Below, one piece after another: positions 45,166-54,201 of a stretch of DNA of 64,000 nt. The notes under the pieces were generated by a model that was not told the DNA's origin, did not search any database, and saw only the letters and a list, made by a program, of their open reading frames with translations. The stretch is from Pseudogulbenkiania ferrooxidans 2002. GTDB lineage: Bacteria; Pseudomonadota; Gammaproteobacteria; Burkholderiales; Chromobacteriaceae. The translations under genes were made by a program, and so were the position numbers. The DNA is taken from the NCBI RefSeq assembly GCF_000174355.1, contig NZ_ACIS01000004.1, positions 1 through 64,000 of the forward strand. The letters are read 5' to 3'. The number at the start of each line of letters is the position of its first letter. Position 1 is the first letter of the stretch.

Positions 45166-45996
45166 ATGGCTCTCCCAACTATTCTGATCACCGGCTGCTC
45201 CAGTGGCATTGGCTATACCGTGGCAAAGGGGCTCAAGGCGCGCGGCTGGCGCGTGTTTGCCAGCTGCCGCCAGGCGCAGGACGTGCAAAGGTTGGCCGAA
45301 GAGGGGCTGGAGTGCCTGTTGCTGGACGTGGCGGATTCGGCCTCGATCCGCGCCGCGGTCGACGAGGTGTTGGCACGCACCGGCGGTACGCTCGATGCGC
45401 TGTTCAACAACGCGGGTTTCGGCCAACCCGGCGCGGCAGAGGACATCACGCGTGCCGCGCTGCGTGAGCAGTTCGAGACCAACCTGTTCGGCGCCTGGGA
45501 GCTGACCAACACCGTGCTGACGGCGATGCGGCGCCAGGGGCACGGGCGCATCCTGTTCAACAGTTCGGTGCTGGGCTTTGCCGCGATGAAATACCGCGGT
45601 GCCTATAACGCCAGCAAGTTCGCCATGGAAGGGCTGTGTGACACGCTGCGGTTGGAGCTGGAGGGCAGCGGCGTGTTTGTGTCGCTGGTTGAACCGGGGC
45701 CGATCGAAAGTCGTTTCCGGCCCAATGCGCTGGCGCGTTTCCTGAAGAACGTCGATATCGAGCACAGCGCACATCGTGCCTCGTACGAGAAGCAGCTGGT
45801 GCGGTTGAAGAAGGAGGGGCACGCCGCGCCCTTCACGCTGCCGCCGGAGGCGGTGCTGGACGCGGTGCTCAAGTCCTTGGCGAGCAAACACCCGGCGGCA
45901 CGCTACCGGGTGACGTTTCCGACCAAATTGTTCTGGTACCTGAAGCGGGTGCTTCCCACGCGCGCGTTGGACTGGGTGCTGCAGCGCGCCGCCTGA
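45166..45996 (+). CDS. short-chain dehydrogenase (YbbO-like)
   Basis: A 276-residue SDR. The NAD(P) site is ILITGCSSGIGYTVAKGL (~5-22), then NNAGFGQPGA, and the catalytic Ser-Tyr-Lys lie in FNSSVLGFAAMKYRGAYNASKFA. The C-terminus (LFWYLKRVLPTRALDWVL) is hydrophobic, as in YbbO-type membrane-associated reductases acting on retinol-, lipid- or steroid-like carbonyls. It is monocistronic, with a large hairpin 64 bases after the stop. Confidence 0.87.
   Translation: MALPTILITGCSSGIGYTVAKGLKARGWRVFASCRQAQDVQRLAEEGLECLLLDVADSASIRAAVDEVLARTGGTLDALFNNAGFGQPGAAEDITRAALREQFETNLFGAWELTNTVLTAMRRQGHGRILFNSSVLGFAAMKYRGAYNASKFAMEGLCDTLRLELEGSGVFVSLVEPGPIESRFRPNALARFLKNVDIEHSAHRASYEKQLVRLKKEGHAAPFTLPPEAVLDAVLKSLASKHPAARYRVTFPTKLFWYLKRVLPTRALDWVLQRAA
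45291..45300 (+). repeat. DUS-like word GTTGGCCGAA, copy 8
   Basis: Inside the YbbO-like gene, read as Leu-Ala-Glu, in the longer AGGTTGGCCGAA form (flank CAAAG, then G). Confidence 0.7.
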
Positions 45997-46059
45997 GACA
46001 GATCTCGCCGCGGGCTCCCTGCGCTGGGGCCATGCTGAGCCTGGAGCTCTCGGCGCGAG

Positions 46060-46085
46060 TGGCGCCCATCGATGATGGGGCGCCA
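46060..46085. terminator. large hairpin without T-run
   Basis: TGGCGCCCATC and GATGGGGCGCCA pair with one bulge. It stands between the convergent SDR and GGDEF genes and may slow or end transcription from both sides. Confidence 0.35.
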
Positions 46086-46197
46086 GGCTCCTCTCATCCT
46101 ATAAGGGCGACTTGGTCATTCCGGTTCCCGTGCTTCGGCGGCATTCAAGCCGCTTTGGCTCGCTCGCCGACTGCGACGGGTTTGTTCCGAGGATGGT

Positions 46198-47424
46198 TCA
46201 GCTCGCGCAGACGCGGTTACGGCCGTTTTGCTTGGCCTTGTAGAGGCGCTCGTCGGCCAGGCGCAGCAGCTCGCGGATGTCCGGTGCGGTGGCCGCAGCC
46301 ATGCCGATGCTGATGGTGTAGCGCACCGTGCCCTTGTGGCTGTCCACTTCCTCTCTTTCTACTTCCTGTCGCAGTTCTTCCAGCCGTTGCGCCAGCGGGT
46401 GGGCGGCGTCACGCTTCATCAGCACCACGAACTCTTCTCCGCCGAAGCGGGCCACGATGGCGCGCGGGAAGTGCTCGCGCAGCCGGTCGGCCAGGTGCTG
46501 GATGACGACGTCGCCGACGTCGTGGCCGAAGCCGTCGTTGATCTGCTTGAAATGGTCGATGTCGATGATGGCGATGCCGTAGGCGCCGCGGATCTTCTGC
46601 ACTTGTTCGAACAGGTGGCGGCGGTTGGACAGCCCGGTGAGCGGGTCGGCATGCGCCAGATGCTCCAGCGTCATCAGGTTTTCGACGAATTCGATATTGC
46701 GCGTGATGCGGCAGGTGAACTCTTCGAAGGTGAACGGCTTTTGCAGATAGTCGTCGGCGCCGGCCTTGAGAAAGCGCGGCGTCATGGTCTTGTCCTGCTG
46801 CACCGAGATGCCGACGATGGCGAGCCGGGTATGGGTGTAGAGCCGGCGGATGGCGCTGGTCATCTGTGCACCGTCCATGCCCGGCATGCCGTAATCGGCC
46901 AGCACCAGGCTGACGTCGCTGTGCTCGCGCAGGATCTGCAGCGCCGCTTCGGCATCGACCGCCTCCAGCACCTGGTACAGGTGCCGCCGCAGGTAGTCGC
47001 GCAACAGCGAGCGGGTGGTGTGCGAGTCATCCACCACCAGCACCTTGATCTGGGGGTTGCGGTCGATGCGCTTGAGCATGCGCATCAGGTAGTCGAGCGC
47101 CGAGGGGCTGTCCTTGGGGATGTAGTCCACCACCGGCATGCTCAGGATGTCGTCACGCGTCTGCTGGTCGTTGTGGGCGGTCAGGACGATGGTGGGGATA
47201 CCGGCCCGGAACAGCGGCGGCAGCGCTTCGCCGCTGGGAGCGTCCGGCAGGCAGTAGTCCGCCACGGCGGCGCTGAAGTGCACCTCGCTGGCGAGCTGTT
47301 GCTCGAGCTCGGCCAGGCTCATCACCGGCACCGCCTCGAAGCCCAGCTCCTCCACCATGCGGCAGACCGGACGGATCAGCATGGTGCTGTCCTCGATGAC
47401 CAGCACGCGTTTTGGGGTTTTCAT
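46198..47424 (-). CDS. response regulator with two receiver domains and GGDEF (diguanylate cyclase)
   Basis: A 408-residue PleD-like protein. The first receiver domain (~5-118) has VLVIEDST and VADYCLP. The second (~125-240) has VLVVDDSHTTRS, the phosphorylatable Asp in LVLADYGMPGMDG and the Lys of LQKPFTF. A GGDEF domain (~255-400) has DPLTGLSNRRHLFEQV, IIDIDHFKQINDGFGHDVGD and an intact GGEEF active site, so it should make cyclic di-GMP from GTP. The ATG at 47424 is preferred over a TTG two codons upstream. It has no adjacent kinase gene. Confidence 0.92.
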   Translation of the reverse strand: MKTPKRVLVIEDSTMLIRPVCRMVEELGFEAVPVMSLAELEQQLASEVHFSAAVADYCLPDAPSGEALPPLFRAGIPTIVLTAHNDQQTRDDILSMPVVDYIPKDSPSALDYLMRMLKRIDRNPQIKVLVVDDSHTTRSLLRDYLRRHLYQVLEAVDAEAALQILREHSDVSLVLADYGMPGMDGAQMTSAIRRLYTHTRLAIVGISVQQDKTMTPRFLKAGADDYLQKPFTFEEFTCRITRNIEFVENLMTLEHLAHADPLTGLSNRRHLFEQVQKIRGAYGIAIIDIDHFKQINDGFGHDVGDVVIQHLADRLREHFPRAIVARFGGEEFVVLMKRDAAHPLAQRLEELRQEVEREEVDSHKGTVRYTISIGMAAATAPDIRELLRLADERLYKAKQNGRNRVCAS

Positions 47425-47569
47425 AAGCAAATCAGGTAGTAATTGCCTTTTTTGAAAAGCAATTTATTGAATATGTTGTTGTTTTGGCTTTCAGGCCGAA
47501 TAGGCTACGCCTTTTGCATCATGCTGTCCAAATAACACGGTGGACTCGGAAGGTTGGACCGATTCGGTT

Positions 47570-47575
47570 TATAAT
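47570..47575 (+). promoter_or_regulatory. valS promoter -10 candidate
   Basis: A perfect TATAAT lies 44 bases before the valS start. The -35 position carries no good TTGACA match, so the assignment rests on the -10 alone. Confidence 0.4.
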
Positions 47576-47618
47576 CGATCCCATTTTTCTGCCTTCCTCA
47601 CGGACACGAATTCAGACC

Positions 47619-50435
47619 ATGGAACTCGCCAAGAGCTTTGAACCGGGCGACATCGAACGCCGCTGGTACACCATCTGGGAAAACGCCGGCTATTTTCAGC
47701 CGCACATGGATTCCGACAAGCCGTCGTTCTGCATCCAGCTGCCGCCGCCCAACGTCACCGGCACCCTGCACATGGGCCATGCCTTCAACCAGACCATCAT
47801 GGACGGGCTGACCCGCTACTACCGCATGAAGGGCGACAACACCGCCTGGATTCCGGGCACCGACCACGCCGGCATCGCCACGCAGATCGTGGTCGAGCGC
47901 CAGCTGGCCGAGCAGGGCGTGAGCCGCCACGATCTGGGCCGCGCGGCGTTCATCGACAAGGTGTGGGAGTGGAAGAACGTTTCCGGCGGCACCATCACCC
48001 AGCAGATGCGCCGCGTCGGCTGCTCGGTGGACTGGAGCCGCGAGTACTTCACCATGGACGAGACCCGCGCCGGCGTGGTCACCGAAGTGTTCGTGCGCCT
48101 GTTCGAGCAGGGCCTGATCTACCGCGGCAAGCGCCTGGTGAACTGGGACCCGAAGCTCGGCACCGCCGTGTCCGACCTCGAAGTGCTGTCGGAAGAAGAA
48201 GACGGCTCGATGTGGCACATCCGCTACCCGGTGGTGGGCAGCGATGAGGCCGTGGTGGTCGCCACCACCCGTCCGGAAACGCTGCTGGGCGACGTGGCCG
48301 TGGCCATCAACCCGACCGACGAGCGCTACCAGCACCTCTTGGGCAAGATGCTCGAGCTGCCGCTGACCGGCCGCCAGATCCCGGTGATCGCCGACGATTA
48401 CGTCGATGCCGCCTTTGGCACCGGCTTCGTCAAGATCACCCCGGCGCACGATTTCAACGACTACCAGGTCGGCAAGCGCCACAACACCCAGCTCATCAAC
48501 GTGATGAGCCTGCAGGCCACCATCCTCGACAAGGCGCAGGTGTTCGGCTTCGACGGTTCGGCCCAGGGCACCATCGAGCTGCCGGCCGCCTACGCCGGCC
48601 TGCACACCTCCGAGGCGCGCAAGAAGATGGTCGCCGACCTCGAGGCGCAGGGCCTGTTGGTGGAAGTGAAGCCGCACAAGCTGATGGTGCCGCGCGGCGA
48701 CCGTACCGGCTCGGTGATCGAGCCGATGCTGACCGACCAGTGGTTCGTCGCCATGACCAAGGTGGGCGAGGGCGACGCCACCGGCAAGAGCATCACCGAG
48801 AAGGCCATCGACGCCGTCGAATCCGGCCAAGTGCGCTTCATACCGGAAAACTGGGTCAACACCTACAACCAGTGGATGAACAACATCCAGGACTGGTGCA
48901 TCAGCCGCCAGCTGTGGTGGGGCCACCAGATCCCGGCCTGGTACGACGAAGACGGCCAGGTCTACGTTGGCCGAAGCCTGGAAGAAGCCCAGGCCAAGGC
49001 GCCGGGCAAGACGCTGCGCCGCGACGACGACGTGCTCGACACCTGGTTCTCGTCGGCGCTGGTGCCGTTCTCCACGCTGGGCTGGCCGGAGGACACGCCG
49101 GAACTGCGCGCCTTCGTGCCGTCGCAAGTGCTGGTGACCGGCTACGAGATCATCTTCTTCTGGGTCGCCCGGATGATCATGATGACCACCCACTTCTGCG
49201 GCAAGGTGCCGTTCAAGGACGTGTACATCCATGGCATGGTGCGCGACCACGAAGGCAAGAAGATGTCCAAGTCCGAGGGCAACGTGATCGACCCGGTGGA
49301 CCTGATCGACGGCATCGCGCTGCAGCCCTTGATCGAGAAGCGCACCACCGGCCTGCGCCGCCCGGAGAAGGCCCCGGCCATCGCCAAGGCCACCGAGAAG
49401 CTGTTCCCGGAAGGCATTCCGCCCTTCGGCAGCGACGCGCTGCGCTTCACCATGGCGAGCTACGCCACGCTCGGCCGCTCGGTCAACTTCGACTTCAAGC
49501 GTGCCGAGGGCTACCGCAACTTCTGCAACAAGCTGTGGAACGCCACCCGCTTCGTGATGATGAACGTCGAGGGCAAGGACTGCGGCCAGGACGAAAGCCT
49601 GCCGCTGGAATACAGCTTCGTCGACCAGTGGATCATCGGCCGCCTGCAACAGGCCGAGGCTGACGTCACCAACGCGCTGGAAACCTACCGCTTCGACCTT
49701 GCCGCCCAGACCATCTACGAGTTCATCTGGAACGAGTACTGCGACTGGTACGTCGAACTGGCCAAGGTGCAGCTGCAGAACGGTAACGAAGCGCAGCAGC
49801 GCGCCACCCGCCGCACCATCGTGCGCGTGCTGGAAGTGGCGCTGCGCCTGACTCACCCGATCATGCCGTTCATCACCGAAGAGCTGTGGCAGACCGTGGC
49901 TCCGCTGGCCAACGCCAACAAGACCGACTCGATCATGATGGCTGCCTGGCCGGTGGCGGTGCCGGAGAAGATCAATGCCGACGCCAACGCCCGCATGGAG
50001 GCGTTCAAGGACATGGTCAACGCGGTGCGCAACTTGCGTGGCGAAATGAACATCGGCCCGGCCGTGAAGGCGCCGCTGTTCATCGAAACCACCGACCAGA
50101 CCCTGGCCGACTTCGTGCCCTACCTGAAGCTGCTGTGCCGCCTCACCGACGGCACGCTGCTGGCCAAGCTGCCGGAAGACGATTCCCCGGTGGCGATCAG
50201 CGGCGACGCCCGTCTGATGCTGAAGGTGGAAGTGGACAAGGCCGCCGAAACCGCGCGCCTGACCAAGGAAATCGGCAAGGTCGAGGCCGAACTGGCCAAG
50301 CTGACTGCGAAGCTGGAAAAACCGGGCTACGTCGATAAGGCGCCGGCGCATCTGGTGGAACGCGACAAGACTCAGTTGGCCGAGTTCGGCGACAAGCTGG
50401 AGAAGCTGAAGGGGCAGTTGGTTAAGCTTGCCTGA
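47619..50435 (+). CDS. valS: valyl-tRNA synthetase
   Basis: A 938-residue class Ia synthetase that charges tRNA-Val. The HIGH motif is HMGH at residues 51-54 ([13 protein letters not shown]) and the KMSKS motif is KMSKS at 548-552. Between them lies the CP1 editing domain, with [17 protein letters not shown] and [12 protein letters not shown], which removes mischarged threonine. The anticodon-binding helical domain and a C-terminal coiled-coil arm (~870-935, rich in Lys, Glu and Ala) follow. The start at 47619 matches the family N-terminus ([17 protein letters not shown]); 45 upstream open codons are not expected. A terminator follows. Confidence 0.97.
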   Translation: MELAKSFEPGDIERRWYTIWENAGYFQPHMDSDKPSFCIQLPPPNVTGTLHMGHAFNQTIMDGLTRYYRMKGDNTAWIPGTDHAGIATQIVVERQLAEQGVSRHDLGRAAFIDKVWEWKNVSGGTITQQMRRVGCSVDWSREYFTMDETRAGVVTEVFVRLFEQGLIYRGKRLVNWDPKLGTAVSDLEVLSEEEDGSMWHIRYPVVGSDEAVVVATTRPETLLGDVAVAINPTDERYQHLLGKMLELPLTGRQIPVIADDYVDAAFGTGFVKITPAHDFNDYQVGKRHNTQLINVMSLQATILDKAQVFGFDGSAQGTIELPAAYAGLHTSEARKKMVADLEAQGLLVEVKPHKLMVPRGDRTGSVIEPMLTDQWFVAMTKVGEGDATGKSITEKAIDAVESGQVRFIPENWVNTYNQWMNNIQDWCISRQLWWGHQIPAWYDEDGQVYVGRSLEEAQAKAPGKTLRRDDDVLDTWFSSALVPFSTLGWPEDTPELRAFVPSQVLVTGYEIIFFWVARMIMMTTHFCGKVPFKDVYIHGMVRDHEGKKMSKSEGNVIDPVDLIDGIALQPLIEKRTTGLRRPEKAPAIAKATEKLFPEGIPPFGSDALRFTMASYATLGRSVNFDFKRAEGYRNFCNKLWNATRFVMMNVEGKDCGQDESLPLEYSFVDQWIIGRLQQAEADVTNALETYRFDLAAQTIYEFIWNEYCDWYVELAKVQLQNGNEAQQRATRRTIVRVLEVALRLTHPIMPFITEELWQTVAPLANANKTDSIMMAAWPVAVPEKINADANARMEAFKDMVNAVRNLRGEMNIGPAVKAPLFIETTDQTLADFVPYLKLLCRLTDGTLLAKLPEDDSPVAISGDARLMLKVEVDKAAETARLTKEIGKVEAELAKLTAKLEKPGYVDKAPAHLVERDKTQLAEFGDKLEKLKGQLVKLA
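48966..48975 (+). repeat. DUS-like word GTTGGCCGAA, copy 9
   Basis: Inside valS, read as Val-Gly-Arg. A nine-of-ten near match (GTTGGCCGAG) occurs later in the same gene at 50375. Confidence 0.65.
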
Positions 50436-50454
50436 TCCAAGCAATAGACAAATC

Positions 50455-50484
50455 AAAAGCCGCCAGTGATGGCGGCTTTTTTGC
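50455..50484 (+). terminator. valS terminator
   Basis: Arms AAAAGCCGCC and GGCGGCTTTT with a 6-base loop and a continuing T-run, 20 bases past the valS stop. Confidence 0.92.
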
Positions 50485-50629
50485 GTCTGAAGTGCCAGGA
50501 GGGGCGTGTCTGATATATGATGTTTGCGTTGTGTTTATCGTAAATTGTCGCAGTAATAACGCGCTGTCAATAGCAGTGAATATGTGAAGATACATGTCTT
50601 GATAGCTTTTTTCAAAAAAGGAAAATGAC

Positions 50630-51301
50630 GTGAGCGACGAGGTATCTGTTTTTTCGAAAATTAAGGAAATAGTCCTGGATGTCAATCCGCAAGATGTTTT
50701 GAATGATGCGCGGGACTGTGGCTTGGAGGTTTTCTCGGCAAAGGACCTTGTTGAACAGCCTCATAATTATGTTTTTATAGAAAAGCTTGCCACTAAATAC
50801 GCCAGCTTGACGGCAAGTTATTGTGCGGCAAGTGGAGCAACCAGTGGGTTTGGTGGTGTTGCGACGACGATAGCCCTGGGTGGCGTCGATATCGCCAACA
50901 TGGCGGCTCAGCTATATAGGCTCAATCAGAAGATTGCCATCTTGAATGGGTTCGATATTGAAAATGCGATCCACAAGGAGAAGGCCCAACTAATATATCT
51001 CAAGGCGCTGGGTTTCGATGCGGCAGCTCAGGCCGCCATTCGTACCCAAATGACGAAGGCTGCAGCTGAAAATCTTGCCAAGAGAGGGCCTTCCGCGAAT
51101 GTCGCTATTCGTCTGATTATGGAGGTTGCCAAATTGCTTGGCATTAAGCTAACCAAGAATCAAGCTGCTAAATTTGTTCCCGTCTTAGGAGGTGTCCTTG
51201 GCGGCGGCTTGAATTATATGTTTGCCAAGAATGCGGCAGAAAAAATGATTTCTGAATACAAATCAGATTATTTTGATCGCTGGCAGGTGCGTGCCCATTA
51301 A
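50630..51301 (+). CDS. EcsC-like protein, AT-rich
   Basis: A 223-residue protein resembling the EcsC family. It has a Gly/Ala-rich central segment (TASYCAASGATSGFGGVATTIALGGVDIANMAAQLYRLNQKIA) and a second Gly-rich patch (PVLGGVLGGGLNYMFAKNAAEKM). Both are typical of membrane-associating EcsC proteins. Codon use is clearly poorer in G and C at third positions than in neighbours, and the leader is AT-rich, so the gene was probably acquired horizontally. The start is GTG at 50630 after AAGGA. No partner gene is adjacent. Function unknown. Confidence 0.7.
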   Translation: MSDEVSVFSKIKEIVLDVNPQDVLNDARDCGLEVFSAKDLVEQPHNYVFIEKLATKYASLTASYCAASGATSGFGGVATTIALGGVDIANMAAQLYRLNQKIAILNGFDIENAIHKEKAQLIYLKALGFDAAAQAAIRTQMTKAAAENLAKRGPSANVAIRLIMEVAKLLGIKLTKNQAAKFVPVLGGVLGGGLNYMFAKNAAEKMISEYKSDYFDRWQVRAH

Positions 51302-51650
51302 TTGATGAATTGGCTGGTAGGATGGATGAAGGCGCGTGCACCGTAACCCATCAATGAATGTTGCCCATGTCGTGATGGGTTGCGCTGCGCTCCACCCATC
51401 CTGCAATCGACCAGCCAGGCAACCGTGCGGGGGAATCAGACGACCCCCTGCCGCCACCATTATGTTCCGTATGGTTCCTATTTCTTCACTGCCGGTAGCC
51501 CTGCCGGATTGCCGTTCGGCTGCCTTGGTGCGGCACGTCGATCGTTTGCGCAAGGCTTTTCGTGGAGGCAAACGTGATTCCCCTTTTGAGATGCCGGCGG
51601 TTGGCTTTGCATGTTTATAATCACGCCGGGTTTTTCGGACGGGGTGGGTG
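51302..51650. other. intergenic region with REP-like element
   Basis: About 350 bp without a supported gene. It contains the REP-like inverted structure at 51318-51403 and then GC-rich DNA leading to the small membrane-protein gene. Confidence 0.45.
51318..51403. repeat. REP-like palindromic element
   Basis: AGGATGG near 51319 and CCACCCATCCT near 51391 are inverted, with internal AACCCATC and GATGGGTT also inverted. TTGCGCTGCGCTCCACCC is a motif I recognise from repetitive extragenic elements in many proteobacteria. Confidence 0.5.
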
Positions 51651-51929
51651 ATGAGTTTGTCTTCGGGACGGTTGTACCGCCAACTGGCGTGGTGGGCCTT
51701 GGTCAACGTGGTGGCCGTGGTGGCGGTGGAAGTGGTGGGACATTGGCCCGGTTTCTTCGCCGCCGGTGCCTGGGGCGAGGCCGGAGTGTGTTTGCTGGCG
51801 TCGATCGTGTACGCCTGGCTTGCGGTGGCGGCGGTGCGTCTCCGTGCGGGGGAGGGGCCGATGCTGCTGGCGGTGGGGCTGATCGCGGCCAATCGGGTCG
51901 GACTGGCGCTGCTGGACTGGCTGATCTGA
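51651..51929 (+). CDS. small membrane protein, function unknown
   Basis: A 92-residue protein with three hydrophobic helices: LAWWALVNVVAVVAVEVVG (~12-30), GVCLLASIVYAWLAVAAV (~45-62) and PMLLAVGLIAANRVGLALL (~70-88). A basic loop lies between helices two and three. The ATG at 51651 follows a GTG in the same frame; either could be used. It ends near a bidirectional terminator. I do not recognise the family. Confidence 0.6.
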   Translation: MSLSSGRLYRQLAWWALVNVVAVVAVEVVGHWPGFFAAGAWGEAGVCLLASIVYAWLAVAAVRLRAGEGPMLLAVGLIAANRVGLALLDWLI

Positions 51930-51981
51930 GGGCGGCGCTCTGACGCGGAGCGGGCACTGGCGTCGTTGGCGGCTCAGATAA

Positions 51982-52007
51982 AAAAACCGGGCAAGAGCCC
52001 GGTTTTT
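51982..52007. terminator. bidirectional terminator
   Basis: Arms AAAAACCGGGC and GCCCGGTTTTT with a 4-base loop, symmetric enough to end the plus-strand small gene and the minus-strand isomerase gene. Confidence 0.9.
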
Positions 52008-52029
52008 CATTGCTGCCTGTCGGTCGGTA

Positions 52030-52764
52030 TTACTGCGCCGACATCGAGTAGCCTTCGATCTTGGCTTCTTCCACCAGCTTGCTCAGGTACTCGTGCATCA
52101 TCTGGCGGCCGGCCATTTCGTTCAGGTACTGGCCCAGGCGTTCCTTGATGTCCTCGAAGGCAAGCTGGCCGCCGCTCTGGCGGTCGTTGACCTGGATGAC
52201 GTGGTAGCCGAACTGGGTTTCGACCAGGTTCGGGGTGATCTGGCCGGCTTCGGTGCTGAACACGGCCTGTTCGAATTCCGGCACCATCTGGCCGCGGCCG
52301 AACTGGCCCAGGTTGCCGCCTTGCTGGCCGGACGGGCAGGTGGAGTGTTCGCGGGCGAGGTCGGCGAAGCGCGACGGGTTGGCCTGTACTTCGGCCAGCA
52401 CGCCTTCGGCCTTGGCCTTGGCGAGCATGTTGGCGACGTCGTCACCCTGGCCCAGCGGGAACAGGATGTGGCTGGCCGTGGCGCTTTCGCCCTGGCGGAA
52501 TTGTTCCGGGTGGTCGTTGTAGAACGCCAGGCAGGTGGCTTCGTCGGCCGGCGTAAACGCCAGTTCCTTGTCGAGCAGGGCGCCAATGGCCTGGCCTTCG
52601 TTGCTGGTGTCGAGACCGCTGGCCTTGGCTTTTTGCAGCAGCAGCTCGTGCAGGATCAGCTGTTGAATAGCGGCATCGCGCGGGCTGGGGGCGTCGGCGT
52701 GGTTTGCCAGTTCGGCTTGCACCATGGCTTCGGTGATTTCAACGCCGTTTACGGTAATGGCCAT
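52030..52764 (-). CDS. parvulin-type peptidyl-prolyl isomerase
   Basis: A 244-residue NifM/PpiC-like protein without signal peptide. The N-terminal helical part contains DAAIQQLILHELLLQKAKASGL. The parvulin core is ATASHILFPL, FADLAREHSTCPSGQQGGNLGQFGRGQMVPEF and LVETQFGYHVIQVNDRQ. It accelerates proline isomerisation in cytoplasmic proteins. It is a paralogue of the nar-operon isomerase at 42395, with equal length and the same domain order. CAGGACCTC precedes the ATG. It appears to be a single gene ending at the terminator at 51982-52007. Confidence 0.92.
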   Translation of the reverse strand: MAITVNGVEITEAMVQAELANHADAPSPRDAAIQQLILHELLLQKAKASGLDTSNEGQAIGALLDKELAFTPADEATCLAFYNDHPEQFRQGESATASHILFPLGQGDDVANMLAKAKAEGVLAEVQANPSRFADLAREHSTCPSGQQGGNLGQFGRGQMVPEFEQAVFSTEAGQITPNLVETQFGYHVIQVNDRQSGGQLAFEDIKERLGQYLNEMAGRQMMHEYLSKLVEEAKIEGYSMSAQ

Positions 52765-52979
52765 GAGGAGGTCCTGATCGTGTCGATGGATGCGCCGCGT
52801 GATGCGTCGCGCTGAATAATCCCATTATTAATGGGGGCATCGGCAGCGGGTTTCAAGTGCCGGGCGGCACGGCTTGTTTGGCGGGCGTGGAAGGTTGGCC
52901 GAAGCCCGGTTTGCCGGGCTTTCGGCCAACGTGGGTCCGTCTCGCGGCAGGCGGCGTTGGTTCTGCCTGCCGGGGGAAA
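52765..52979. other. intergenic region with paired DUS-like words
   Basis: This 215-bp gap between two minus-strand genes contains only the inverted pair at 52894-52930 and the presumed isomerase promoter. Confidence 0.5.
52894..52930. repeat. inverted pair of GTTGGCCGAA (copies 10 and 11)
   Basis: GTTGGCCGAA at 52894-52903 and its reverse complement at 52921-52930 flank GCCCGG...GCCGGGC. They make a ~16-bp stem with one bulge. Copy 10 has the longer AAGGTTGGCCGAAG form. There is no T-run on either side, so this is a hairpin rather than a textbook terminator. It sits just past the phnA-like stop codon on the minus strand. Confidence 0.75.
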
Positions 52980-53195
52980 TCAGACTTTTTTCAGGAAGCA
53001 GGTCTTCAGCATCAGGCCCTTGATCTTGTCGTTGCGGCATTCGACGTGCTCGTCGTCGTCTTCCTGCAGGCGGACGTTCTTGAACAGAGTGCCGCGCTTG
53101 ATCACGGTGGAGGAGCCCTTCACCTTGAGGTCCTTGATGACTTGTACCGAATCACCGTCGTTCAGAAGGGTGCCGTTGCTGTCTCTGACTTCCAT
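52980..53195 (-). CDS. PhnA/YjdM C-terminal domain protein
   Basis: A 71-residue protein matching the C-terminal domain of YjdM/PhnA: VRDSNGTLLNDGDSVQVIKD, LKVKGSSTVIKRGTLFKNVRL and an ending of HVECRNDKIKGLMLKTCFLKK. The N-terminal zinc ribbon of full-length YjdM (~110 residues) is absent, as in many short homologues. Despite the name, no role in phosphonate use is established. AAGGAAACGAC precedes the ATG. It is a single gene. Confidence 0.87.
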   Translation of the reverse strand: MEVRDSNGTLLNDGDSVQVIKDLKVKGSSTVIKRGTLFKNVRLQEDDDEHVECRNDKIKGLMLKTCFLKKV

Positions 53196-53438
53196 GCTGT
53201 CGTTTCCTTGGCGTTGCTGACTGGAAAGCGTTCATTATATCTTTTTGTTTGGTTATTAAGCCAATAAATTGCTTCTGATTATGTGGCGGATTGGCTAAGG
53301 CACGGCGCAGGCCCTTGCGCTGGGCAAGGGTGGGTGTTTGATGGTATAGGGTCTGTGCCGCCGGCCCGTCCCGTTAGTGTGGGAGCGCATGGCCGGCATT
53401 TTTCCGCCTTGGCGATGAACATGAGAAGAGTTGGCACG

Positions 53439-54122
53439 ATGAACACCGAGCAGGAAGGCGCTGACCACAGCGAAAAAGCAGCGAATGAACAATGGCGACA
53501 GGCGAAGTCGATCCAGCATGCCCTGAACCGCCTGATCGCCGAGGCGTTACCGGCCAGCGGTCTGTGTCACGACGTGGGGCCGGTGATCAATGCCGTGCAG
53601 CAACGGGAAGGGGAGGGGCGTAGCGCCCTGGCCGGGAGTTTTCCGCTGATCAAGCGCAAGAAGCGCAAGGAAGTGATCGTGGCCTGGCTCAACTACCAGA
53701 TCAGCCTGTTTGGCGACGGCGTGCCGCACCGCCTGGTCGATGGCGTCGAGCAGCCTTGCCAGCCGGTGCTGCACGTGGCGCATTGGACCTGCGAATTCAG
53801 CTTTGAATACGATTCCTACGTCGGCTTTCCGGCGCAGGGCTGGCAGCCATGGCGGAACGAGGCGCAGCGCCTGTTGTGCTGGGACGATTCCGACTCGCCG
53901 TATGGCGACGAGTGGACCTATTCCCTGCGCCTGGCGCAGATGGAGGGCGACGAGGCCCTGCAGCACTGTGTGATTGCCCCGGCGCTGGCCTTGCTGGAGG
54001 GGAGGTCGGCGACCGAGGCGCTGCCGGATGACCTGCCGGGTCTGGTGTTTTACCAGGACAAGGCGCTGGGCGACGGCGAGCGTGACCTGCTGGTGATGGA
54101 CGCGCCGTCCGCGCTGGCCTGA
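53439..54122 (+). CDS. hypothetical protein
   Basis: A 227-residue soluble protein, acidic overall, with no signal peptide, membrane segment or known motif. Noticeable parts are IKRKKRKEVIVAWLNYQISL (basic), HWTCEFSFEYDSYVGFPAQGW and CWDDSDSPYGDEWTYSLRLA, rich in Trp and acidic residues. I chose ATG 53439 (AAGAG upstream); ATGs at 53415 and 53421 are also in frame. It is flanked by unrelated genes. Codon pattern is strongly coding, so it is a real gene of unknown function. Confidence 0.72.
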   Translation: MNTEQEGADHSEKAANEQWRQAKSIQHALNRLIAEALPASGLCHDVGPVINAVQQREGEGRSALAGSFPLIKRKKRKEVIVAWLNYQISLFGDGVPHRLVDGVEQPCQPVLHVAHWTCEFSFEYDSYVGFPAQGWQPWRNEAQRLLCWDDSDSPYGDEWTYSLRLAQMEGDEALQHCVIAPALALLEGRSATEALPDDLPGLVFYQDKALGDGERDLLVMDAPSALA

Positions 54123-54201
54123 TCTCGGGGCGCGGGACCGGGTGCCTTGCCTGGCCGCTTTCGCGGCAGCAACGCGAGGGGGACGCCATGGATGACACGC
54201 C

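Noticed and set aside
47598-50456. Long minus-strand open frame (952 codons) opposite valS
   Set aside because: It is the antisense shadow of valS in GC-rich DNA; the predicted protein is His/Gly/Val/Leu-rich low-complexity sequence with no domain.
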